Of a stretch of 5,186 bases of DNA, positions 1 through 4,875 are shown piece after piece. Below the pieces are notes generated by a model. The model saw only the letters and a list, made by a program, of their open reading frames with translations. It searched no databases and had not been told where the DNA came from. Position numbers and translations under genes: made by a program. Each line of letters starts with the position of its first letter. The stretch's first letter is position 1. Source of the DNA: Paracoccaceae bacterium (GTDB taxonomy: Bacteria; Pseudomonadota; Alphaproteobacteria; Rhodobacterales; Rhodobacteraceae); the NCBI GenBank assembly GCA_019090405.1, contig JAHRVZ010000422.1:1-5186 (forward strand), written 5' to 3'.

Positions 1-192
1 CGCAGTTGGCGCGGCACCGCATTTGGTGGCGCACGTGGTCGGACTGATGTGCCCAAAATTGTCGATTGGTACATGGATGGCAAGATCGAGATTGACCCGA
101 TGATCACCCACACCATGCCGCTTGAAGATATCAACAAGGGGTTCGATCTGATGCACGCAGGTGAATCGATCCGCTCGGTTGTGGTTTACTAA
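1..192 (+). CDS. frmA: S-(hydroxymethyl)glutathione dehydrogenase / class III alcohol dehydrogenase, C-terminal fragment
   Basis: Only the last 63 codons are present; the frame is open from base 1 and ends at TAA 190-192. The family is a cytosolic zinc enzyme that oxidises S-hydroxymethylglutathione to S-formylglutathione with NAD+, the first enzymatic step of glutathione-dependent formaldehyde removal. The visible piece carries the family's C-terminal signature: WRGTAFGGARGR at fragment residues 3-14, a THTMPLEDINKGFDLMHAG stretch at 36-54, and the closing SIRSVVVY. The Arg of the SIR motif matches the position that binds the coenzyme in human ADH5. This region is the end of the catalytic domain, so the zinc ligands and the Rossmann fold lie outside the window. 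The next enzyme of the pathway, fghA, lies about 2.8 kb downstream on the same strand. The family is certain; the symbol could equally be adhI, adhC or flhA depending on the naming tradition. Confidence 0.95.
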   Translation, partial: RSWRGTAFGGARGRTDVPKIVDWYMDGKIEIDPMITHTMPLEDINKGFDLMHAGESIRSVVVY

Positions 193-198
193 AGCGTT

Positions 199-223
199 TC
201 GCCTCGGGTTCATCCCGGGGCGA
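199..223. terminator. GC-rich hairpin between convergent genes
   Basis: A 10-bp stem (TCGCCTCGGG at 199-208 with CCCGGGGCGA at 214-223, one G-T wobble) closes a 5-base TTCAT loop. It lies between the dehydrogenase stop codon (190-192) and the tetR stop codon (224-226), where a shared bidirectional terminator is expected. Neither side has a proper T-tract: the plus side continues ctaaactcc and the minus side aacgcttt. It may therefore terminate weakly or act mainly as an mRNA 3'-end stabiliser. The stem is read directly from the sequence; its function is inferred. Confidence 0.6.
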
Positions 224-841
224 CTAAACTCCATACCGCGCCATGAACATATCCACTGCGTGGGTAACAATTTCGTCAATCTCGGCCTGTGAGAATTCGG
301 ATTGTATTCCAAACACTGCCCGGGTCCAGAGTTTGGCTTTGCACAGCTCGGAAAACTGTTCTGCTGCCATCTTCACGTCATCAATTTTAAGCTCGCCGCG
401 GTCAACAGACAGACGCAGATATTCACTCATCCGTTTCTGTCCCATTTCCGGACCACTTGTATAAAATGAGCGACCCAGTTCGGGAAAACGATCGCTTTCC
501 GCAACGCAAACACGAAATATCTGGAGTGCAAAGTCAGAGAGCAGAAATGAAACAATCTGCGTCGCAGTCGTCGTCAAAACCTCTCGCGGAGTCTCGTTTT
601 TGTTTATGTCATCCATTGCCCGCTCGGCCATGCGTGCGCATTCGGTCTCGGCCACCTCCATGAACAACAACCGTTTATCCGGGAAATAGCTGTATAACGT
701 TGCCTTGGATACGTTAGCGGCGCGTGCAATGTCATCGACGCTGGCACCTTCAAAGCCGTCGCGCATAAATACTTGCCGCGCGCCTTCCAGCACCTGGCTG
801 AATTTGCGACCCGTGCGCACAATTGTTGCCGACTGATTCAT
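224..841 (-). CDS. TetR/AcrR-family transcriptional regulator (AefR-like C-terminal domain)
   Basis: The protein is 205 residues, a typical TetR length. Residues about 14-60 form the N-terminal DNA-binding three-helix domain, with the helix-turn-helix in VDDIARAANVSKATLYSYF (35-53) followed by the usual PDKRLLF. The rest is an all-helical ligand-binding and dimerisation domain. The segment RVCVAESDRFPELGRSFY (110-127) fits the AefR-like TetR C-terminal group. ATG at 841 is preferred: AAGGGG lies 5 bases upstream of it, whereas the in-frame TTG at 844 would be only 2 bases from that site. The gene is divergent from mbfA and convergent with the dehydrogenase gene. A perfect palindrome in its own promoter region suggests autoregulation. 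The ligand cannot be read from the sequence; formaldehyde, a substrate of the neighbouring AEC permease, or a xenobiotic are all possible. Confidence 0.93.
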   Translation of the reverse strand: MNQSATIVRTGRKFSQVLEGARQVFMRDGFEGASVDDIARAANVSKATLYSYFPDKRLLFMEVAETECARMAERAMDDINKNETPREVLTTTATQIVSFLLSDFALQIFRVCVAESDRFPELGRSFYTSGPEMGQKRMSEYLRLSVDRGELKIDDVKMAAEQFSELCKAKLWTRAVFGIQSEFSQAEIDEIVTHAVDMFMARYGV

Positions 842-846
842 CAACG

Positions 847-852
847 CCCCTT
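847..852 (-). promoter_or_regulatory. tetR ribosome binding site (decides the start)
   Basis: On the minus strand AAGGGG is followed by CGTTG and then ATG (841-839). The 5-base gap to this ATG is usable. The gap to the TTG codon at 844-842 is only 2 bases, so ATG is the likely start. mbfA carries the same AAGGGG sequence at the same distance from its ATG. Confidence 0.7.
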
Positions 853-859
853 AGATATT

Positions 860-875
860 CAATATAGCCAATATA
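860..875. repeat. short direct repeat, CAATATA x2
   Basis: CAATATA occurs at 860-866 and again at 869-875, offset by 9 bases, between the putative tetR -10 element and the gene start. The second copy overlaps that -10 element. It may be a binding site for a direct-repeat-recognising protein, or simply a by-product of two overlapping AT-rich -10-like sequences. The repeat is certain; its function is unknown. Confidence 0.4.
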
Positions 876-899
876 AACTGAATAGTTCAGAATCGACAA
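870..899 (-). promoter_or_regulatory. putative tetR promoter
   Basis: Read on the minus strand, a TTGTCG hexamer (899-894) is followed after 18 bases by TATATT (875-870), close to sigma-70 -35 and -10 elements. An alternative -10, TTATAT (876-871), gives a 17-base spacer. Transcription would start around 860, leaving a leader of about 20 bases before the ATG at 841. The spacer contains the palindrome at 878-890. This is a match by eye only; no start site is mapped. Confidence 0.45.
878..890. promoter_or_regulatory. palindromic operator candidate CTGAA-TAG-TTCAG
   Basis: This is a perfect 5-bp inverted repeat with a 3-base centre. It lies entirely between the putative -35 and -10 boxes of tetR, a position where a bound dimer would block RNA polymerase, as in autoregulated TetR systems. 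TetR operators are often somewhat longer, so the full site may extend into less symmetric flanks. The GAA-N3-TTC core has the same spacing as the iron control element at 942-958, so a weak second Irr site is the alternative reading. Confidence 0.45.
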
Positions 900-917
900 T
901 ACTTGGTTACTCTCCCC

Positions 918-946
918 TTGTATTGGGCAAGAGCACGTATTATTAG
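918..946 (+). promoter_or_regulatory. putative mbfA promoter
   Basis: TTGTAT at 918-923 and TATTAG at 941-946 are separated by 17 bases and form the best-spaced sigma-70-like pair upstream of mbfA. TATTAT at 938-943 is a stronger -10 match but lacks a well-spaced -35. With either, transcription would begin near 950-953, giving an mRNA leader of roughly 20 bases. The -10 overlaps the palindrome at 942-958, the arrangement expected for repression. Confidence 0.45.
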
Positions 947-958
947 AATCATTCTAAT
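942..958. promoter_or_regulatory. iron control element (Irr box) in front of mbfA
   Basis: ATTAGAATCATTCTAAT is a perfect inverted repeat of 8+1+8 bases. Its core TTAGAA-N3-TTCTAA matches the Irr-binding iron control element known from alphaproteobacteria, TTTAGAA-N3-TTCTAAA; only the outermost base pair differs, and it remains symmetric. Irr is a Fur-family regulator that responds to heme/iron status, and mbfA is an established Irr-repressed gene in Agrobacterium and Bradyrhizobium. The site covers the likely -10 and start of transcription and ends just before the ribosome binding site. Repression when iron is scarce is therefore the expected outcome. Confidence 0.85.
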
Positions 959-959
959 C

Positions 960-965
960 AAGGGG
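960..965 (+). promoter_or_regulatory. mbfA ribosome binding site
   Basis: AAGGGG lies 5 bases before ATG 971 and one base after the end of the palindrome at 958. It supports ATG 971 as the start. The operator and the translation signal are almost contiguous. Confidence 0.75.
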
Positions 966-970
966 CCACT

Positions 971-1945
971 ATGCAATTTCCAAGGTACCGCAAGCAGTTC
1001 CGTGACCTAAGCGAACAGGAAATCATCGCATTGGCGATATCATCAGAAGAAGATGATGCACGGATATACCGCGGTTACGCCGAAAACCTGCGCGCTGATT
1101 ATCCGGCCAGCGCCCAAATTTTTGACGGAATGGCAGCCGAAGAGGACATTCATCGCGCGCGCCTAATAGATTTGCATCAGGTACGGTTCGGGTCCACGAT
1201 CCCGTTGATCCGACGTGAACATGTCGCAGGTTATTATGCCCGACGCCCCGTTTGGCTTATCCAGAACCTTAGCGTTGACCGGATGCGCCAAGAAGCCAGC
1301 GCGATGGAACAGGACGCCGAACGGTTCTATCTGTCAGCGGCTGCGCGCACCTCGGATGCTGATACGCGCAAGTTGTTAGGCGATTTGGCGGCGGCTGAAT
1401 CTGCCCACGAAAGCACAGTTAACGAATTGACGGATGCACATTTGCACGGTGATGCGCAAAGCGATGAAGCCGAGACTGCGCGTCGGCAGTTCATTTTAAC
1501 CTGGGTGCAACCAGGGTTGGCCGGATTGATGGATGGGTCGGTCTCTACATTGGCCCCAATTTTTGCCACCGCCTTTGCCACTCAGAACACCTGGACAACG
1601 TTTCTTGTTGGCGTCGCAGCCTCGGTTGGGGCCGGCATTTCGATGGGCTTTACCGAAGCCGCGTCAGATGACGGAGAACTGTCCGGGCGCGGATCACCGC
1701 TGAAACGTGGCATTGCTTCGGGGGTAATGACTACGATTGGCGGGCTTGGACATGCCTTGCCATACCTGATTCCACAGTTCTGGACGGCAACGATATTGGC
1801 GTTTGTTATCGTGTTCTTTGAACTTTGGGCCATTGCATGGATTCAAAACAAATTCATGGAAACCCCGTTCTTTCGAGCGGCTTTTCAGGTGGTATTGGGT
1901 GGTGCGCTGGTTCTGGCGGCAGGTATTCTGATCGGCAGCGGCTAG
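971..1945 (+). CDS. mbfA: membrane-bound ferritin-like iron exporter MbfA
   Basis: This 324-residue protein joins an N-terminal ferritin-like (erythrin-vacuolar iron transporter) domain to a C-terminal VIT1-type membrane domain, the architecture and length of MbfA. In the soluble part, roughly residues 10-160, likely di-iron ligands are E27, the E58-x-x-H61 motif, E113/E117 and the E143-x-x-H146 motif. The membrane part begins around 177 with LAGLMDGSVSTLAPIF, typical of VIT1. About five hydrophobic segments follow (near 183-203, 208-228, 247-268, 271-292, 301-322), with a charged loop at 230-246. In Bradyrhizobium and Agrobacterium MbfA exports iron from the cytoplasm and protects against iron and peroxide stress. 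The Irr-type operator directly upstream fits that role. The next gene starts 42 bases downstream with no clear terminator between. Confidence 0.95.
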   Translation: MQFPRYRKQFRDLSEQEIIALAISSEEDDARIYRGYAENLRADYPASAQIFDGMAAEEDIHRARLIDLHQVRFGSTIPLIRREHVAGYYARRPVWLIQNLSVDRMRQEASAMEQDAERFYLSAAARTSDADTRKLLGDLAAAESAHESTVNELTDAHLHGDAQSDEAETARRQFILTWVQPGLAGLMDGSVSTLAPIFATAFATQNTWTTFLVGVAASVGAGISMGFTEAASDDGELSGRGSPLKRGIASGVMTTIGGLGHALPYLIPQFWTATILAFVIVFFELWAIAWIQNKFMETPFFRAAFQVVLGGALVLAAGILIGSG

Positions 1946-1987
1946 CCAGCCCTTGCAGCGCGGCATCGCAAACGATACGGCTGAATA

Positions 1988-2917
1988 ATGGTCGAAATAT
2001 TTCTTCGTACATTACCGTTTTTTGCCATCATTGGGCTGGGCTATATCGCCGGTCGCACCCGGTTTTTCACACCCGAAGCAACCGCGTACCTGACCAAATT
2101 CGTGTTTTACTTTGCACTATCGGCGATGATTTTCAGCTTTGTGTCGGGCCTGTCGTTTGATCAGTTGTTCAATGGCCGACTGATCGCGGGCTATCTTTGT
2201 GGAACTGCCGCAGTCTATGGCATTGCCACCGCTGTTGCGTATTGGCGTGGCCTTGACGTACCGACAGCAGCAATCGAGGCGCAATGCGCGTCCATTGCCA
2301 ATGTCGGCTTTCTTGGCATTCCGATGCTCTCTATATTGCTGGGTACCGATGCTGTTGGGCCAGTGATCTTGATCCTTACCATTGATCTTATTGTTTTTTC
2401 CAGTCTCATCGTGATCCTGATCAACGCTGGGCGTCACGGGCGACTGACGATTGCCACATTGCGCACCATTGCCATTGGGCTGCTCAAGAACCCGATGATC
2501 GTTTCCATCTCACTTGGCCTTCTGTGGTCCGCCTGCGAATTACCAATGCCAGTACCATTCAATGATTTTCTGACAACTCTTGGTGCTGCCGCCACGCCCG
2601 GTGCCTTATTCGCCATTGGTGCCACGCTTGCCGTGAAATCCGCCGAACGATACCGCGTCGCTGTCTGGCTTAGTTTCTGCAAACTGATCTTGCACCCGAT
2701 ATTTGTGGCAATTGGCGTTTTGATCCTGTTCCCGTTGGATACCTATACCGCCATTGTGGTCATTTCAGCATCGGCACTGCCGGTTGCCGGAAACATATAT
2801 ATGCTGGCACAACATTACGGCATCGCCCCACATCGCGTGTCGTCTGCAATCTTGTTTTCAACCTCGGCCAGCATCTTTACTGTTCCCATCATCATTGCCT
2901 GGGCCAGCGCGCCCTAG
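1988..2917 (+). CDS. AEC (auxin efflux carrier) family transporter
   Basis: This 309-residue, almost wholly hydrophobic protein is of normal length for bacterial AEC permeases. About ten membrane segments can be read, near 4-22, 35-54, 65-86, 98-119, 123-147, 160-183, 198-217, 225-248, 252-275 and 285-307. Family-typical stretches are the N-terminal FFAIIGLGYIAGR, ANVGFLGIPML at 104-114, and KNPMIVSISLGLL at 167-179. Characterised bacterial members move malonate, malate or other small organic acids; the substrate here cannot be deduced. ATG 1988 begins exactly where the first membrane helix should start, although its ribosome binding site is poor (no clear AGGA/GGAG in the 15 bases upstream). 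Translation may therefore depend partly on ribosomes arriving from mbfA. Its place beside formaldehyde genes could mean an acid such as formate, but that is speculation. Confidence 0.9.
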   Translation: MVEIFLRTLPFFAIIGLGYIAGRTRFFTPEATAYLTKFVFYFALSAMIFSFVSGLSFDQLFNGRLIAGYLCGTAAVYGIATAVAYWRGLDVPTAAIEAQCASIANVGFLGIPMLSILLGTDAVGPVILILTIDLIVFSSLIVILINAGRHGRLTIATLRTIAIGLLKNPMIVSISLGLLWSACELPMPVPFNDFLTTLGAAATPGALFAIGATLAVKSAERYRVAVWLSFCKLILHPIFVAIGVLILFPLDTYTAIVVISASALPVAGNIYMLAQHYGIAPHRVSSAILFSTSASIFTVPIIIAWASAP

Positions 2918-2932
2918 GCCTGTCCACAACCC

Positions 2933-2938
2933 AAGGAG
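2933..2938 (+). promoter_or_regulatory. fghA ribosome binding site
   Basis: AAGGAG, with 8 bases to ATG 2947, is the strongest Shine-Dalgarno sequence in the window. It lies in the 29-base gap after the AEC gene, which has no room for an obvious separate promoter. Confidence 0.75.
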
Positions 2939-2946
2939 CGACCAAA

Positions 2947-3777
2947 ATGGAAACCCTTTCTGAAAATACCTGTTTTGGTGGCATACAGGGCGTTTACCGC
3001 CATGCCTCAAAGTCCTGCAAATGCGACATGACTTTTGGCCTGTTCCTGCCCCAAGAAGCGCAGGATGGCCCGGTTCCCGTCCTTTGGTATTTGTCGGGAC
3101 TAACCTGTACCCACGAAAACGCCATGGTAAAGGCCGGGGCGCAGAACTGGGCCGCTGAACAGGGTATCGCGCTGGTATTCCCGGATACTTCCCCACGAGG
3201 CAAGGATGTGGCGGATGACGATGCAGACGATCTTGGCAAAGGTGCCGGATTTTATGTGAACGCCACTGAAAAACCATGGGCACCCCATTACCGGATGTGG
3301 GATTATGTGGCCGACGAACTGCCAACATTGCTGGACCGTAGCTTTGCTATCGACGCAGACCGCCAGTCCATCACCGGCCACTCGATGGGTGGTCACGGAG
3401 CGCTGACGCTGGCGATGAACCTACCGGGGCGCTATCGCTCGGTTTCGGGGTTTGCGCCGATTTGCAATCCAACCGGCGCGGACTGGGGTCGCAAACAGTT
3501 GTCCGCCTATCTGGGACGCGGTGAAACCGAATGGGCGCGCCATGACGCCAGTTTTATGATGCGCGAAACTGGCTTTGATGGCCCTGTGTTGATCGACATC
3601 GGCACCAATGATCCCTTTATTGACCTGTTGCGCCCCGAAGCTATGGCCAACGCCATCACCACGCGCCGCCAACAGGCGACAATGCGCATGCAACCGGGCT
3701 ATGATCACAGTTATTTCTTTGTCTCAACCTTTATGGAAGACCACGTCGCCTTTCACGCCGAGGCGCTTTGGGCATGA
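2947..3777 (+). CDS. fghA: S-formylglutathione hydrolase
   Basis: This 276-residue cytosolic serine esterase (alpha/beta hydrolase, esterase D family) hydrolyses S-formylglutathione to formate and glutathione, completing glutathione-dependent formaldehyde oxidation. The nucleophile elbow is GHSMGGHGAL with S146; the expected acid is D222 in DIGTNDPF and the base H254 in GYDHSYFF. LSGLTCTHENAM (49-60) forms the oxyanion-hole region and contains the conserved cysteine C54. The FPDTSPRG (78-85) and GAGFYVNAT (99-107) stretches are also diagnostic. Length and motifs match the family throughout, with no damage. Its partner dehydrogenase ends at position 192, so the pair is split by tetR, mbfA and the AEC gene instead of being adjacent. 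The stop codon overlaps the start of the next gene (ATGA, 3774-3777). Confidence in function is very high. Confidence 0.97.
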   Translation: METLSENTCFGGIQGVYRHASKSCKCDMTFGLFLPQEAQDGPVPVLWYLSGLTCTHENAMVKAGAQNWAAEQGIALVFPDTSPRGKDVADDDADDLGKGAGFYVNATEKPWAPHYRMWDYVADELPTLLDRSFAIDADRQSITGHSMGGHGALTLAMNLPGRYRSVSGFAPICNPTGADWGRKQLSAYLGRGETEWARHDASFMMRETGFDGPVLIDIGTNDPFIDLLRPEAMANAITTRRQQATMRMQPGYDHSYFFVSTFMEDHVAFHAEALWA

Positions 3778-4229
3778 GCGCGGTCTACATTGACGCCGAT
3801 GCCTGTCCGGTCAAGGCCGAGGCAGAGCGCGTCGCCACGCGTCACAAACTGACGATGTATGTGGTTTCAAACGGCGGATTGCGCCCCTCTCTTAATCCGC
3901 TGGTCGAAAACATCATCGTGGCCGCGGGCGCGGATGAGGCCGATATGTGGATCGCGGATCGCTGTAGTTCCGGCGATGTGGTTGTCACCGGCGACATCCC
4001 GTTGGCCGCCAAATGCATCAAGGCAGGCGCGCGCGTGTTACGACACAATGGTGATGCCTTTACCCCGCGCAATATCGGTCAACAACTTGCCATGCGCGAT
4101 CTGATGGCGGATGTGCGCGCCGCCAACCCGTTGGGGACAGGTGGCAGCGGCAAGGCCTTTACAAAAGCAGACCGCTCTCGTTTTCTGGACGCATTGGAAC
4201 GTGAAATAAGGGCGGCTTTACGCGCCTGA
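3774..4229 (+). CDS. UPF0178 / DUF188 family protein, YaiI/YqxD-like
   Basis: The predicted protein has 151 residues, the usual length of this family, and resembles E. coli YaiI along its whole length. Visible landmarks are the N-terminal YIDADACPVK (5-14), a GDVVVTGDIPLAAKCI stretch in the middle, the FTPRNI segment and MRDLMADVR, followed by a GTGGSG loop. The acidic IDADACP start and the TGDIPLA motif have been likened to PIN-type nuclease folds, but no activity is established and none is claimed here. ATG 3774 is chosen because it overlaps the fghA stop as ATGA, with GAGG at 3760-3763 upstream; an in-frame TTG at 3768 would add only two residues. Overlap implies coupled translation with fghA. 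It is a conserved protein of unknown function, with no visible link to formaldehyde chemistry beyond position. Confidence 0.9.
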   Translation: MSAVYIDADACPVKAEAERVATRHKLTMYVVSNGGLRPSLNPLVENIIVAAGADEADMWIADRCSSGDVVVTGDIPLAAKCIKAGARVLRHNGDAFTPRNIGQQLAMRDLMADVRAANPLGTGGSGKAFTKADRSRFLDALEREIRAALRA

Positions 4230-4240
4230 TACTTCTGAAC

Positions 4241-4246
4241 AAGGAC
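4241..4246 (+). promoter_or_regulatory. ribosome binding site of the HAD hydrolase gene
   Basis: AAGGAC lies 8 bases before ATG 4255 in the 25-base gap after the YaiI-like gene. It supports this start, which also places the HAD motif I at the expected distance from the N-terminus. Confidence 0.6.
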
Positions 4247-4254
4247 AGGCAACC

Positions 4255-4875
4255 ATGCGCCCACAGGCAGTGATTTTCGACATCGGCAATGTGTTGATCG
4301 AATGGCAACCCGAACGGTTCTATGACCGGGTTATCGGAAAGGACCGCCGCCGCGCAATGTTTGCAGAGATTGATCTGCATGCCATGAATGACGTTGTTGA
4401 CAGGGGTGGGCATTTTAAAGACACGATTTATGCGACTGCCAAGGCCAACCCGAAATGGCGCGACGAAATCCGCATGTGGCATGACAACTGGATCGAAATG
4501 GCAGCACCCGAGATTACGCATTCAACGCGTCTGCAACGCGCGCTGCGGGCAAAGGGTATCGCCACGTTTTCCCTGACAAACTTTGGTGTTCAGACCTTTG
4601 ACTATGCAGTCACGCACTACGGTTTCCTAACCGATTTTGACCGCCAGTATGTGTCGGGTCACATGCAGGTGACCAAACCTGATCCAACAATTTATCAAAT
4701 GGTCGAGGCTGATTGCGGCGTCGATCCGCGCGCTTTGCTGTTCACTGATGACCGCGACGAAAACCTTGACGCCGCCAAGGCGCGTGGCTGGCAAACCCAT
4801 TTGTTCACCGGACCACAGGGATGGGCCGACCGTCTTGTCGCCGAAGGTTTGCTGACAAAGGAAGAAGCAATATGA
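4255..4875 (+). CDS. HAD-superfamily (subfamily IA) hydrolase, YihX-like phosphatase
   Basis: This 206-residue soluble protein has all four HAD motifs in order. Motif I is FDIGNVL with nucleophile D9, motif II SLTN with T108, motif III the lysine K141 in TKPDPTIY, and motif IV FTDDRDEN with D165 and D166. A helical cap lies between motifs I and II (about 18-90), as in subfamily IA. Position D+2 of motif I, normally the second aspartate, is glycine (DIGNV). The same replacement occurs in the YihX-type group, whose E. coli member is a sugar-phosphate phosphatase, so it does not by itself imply inactivity. Phosphatase action on a small phosphorylated metabolite is likely; the substrate is unknown, and a dehalogenase role is less likely. 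The stop overlaps the next start (ATGA, 4872-4875). Confidence 0.9.
   Translation: MRPQAVIFDIGNVLIEWQPERFYDRVIGKDRRRAMFAEIDLHAMNDVVDRGGHFKDTIYATAKANPKWRDEIRMWHDNWIEMAAPEITHSTRLQRALRAKGIATFSLTNFGVQTFDYAVTHYGFLTDFDRQYVSGHMQVTKPDPTIYQMVEADCGVDPRALLFTDDRDENLDAAKARGWQTHLFTGPQGWADRLVAEGLLTKEEAI

Noticed and set aside
842..844. TTG as an alternative tetR start, one codon upstream
   Set aside because: It would be only 2 bases from the AAGGGG ribosome binding site; the ATG at 841-839 has better spacing.
1940..1947. GGCTAGCC palindrome at the mbfA stop codon, considered as a terminator
   Set aside because: It is a self-complementary 8-mer without a loop or a following T-run, too short to form a terminator hairpin.
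1954..1980. ATCG-CAAA-CGAT mini-hairpin between mbfA and the AEC gene
   Set aside because: A 4-bp stem is expected by chance and has no T-tract, so I do not call it a terminator or attenuator.
1825..2160. 111-codon open frame on the plus strand across the mbfA-AEC junction
   Set aside because: It overlaps the ends of two clear genes in another frame and has no recognisable fold or start signal.
2858..3328. 156-codon open frame on the minus strand opposite the end of the AEC gene and the start of fghA
   Set aside because: It is antisense to two well-supported genes, has low-complexity Pro/Arg/His-rich composition, and matches no family I recognise.
3768..3770. TTG as an alternative start of the YaiI-like gene
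   Set aside because: ATG 3774 overlaps the fghA stop in the standard ATGA arrangement and gives the family's usual N-terminus; the TTG adds only two residues.
4159..4521. 120-codon open frame on the minus strand opposite the YaiI-like and HAD genes
   Set aside because: It spans the junction of two real plus-strand genes and shows no recognisable domain, so it is a by-product of their codon use.
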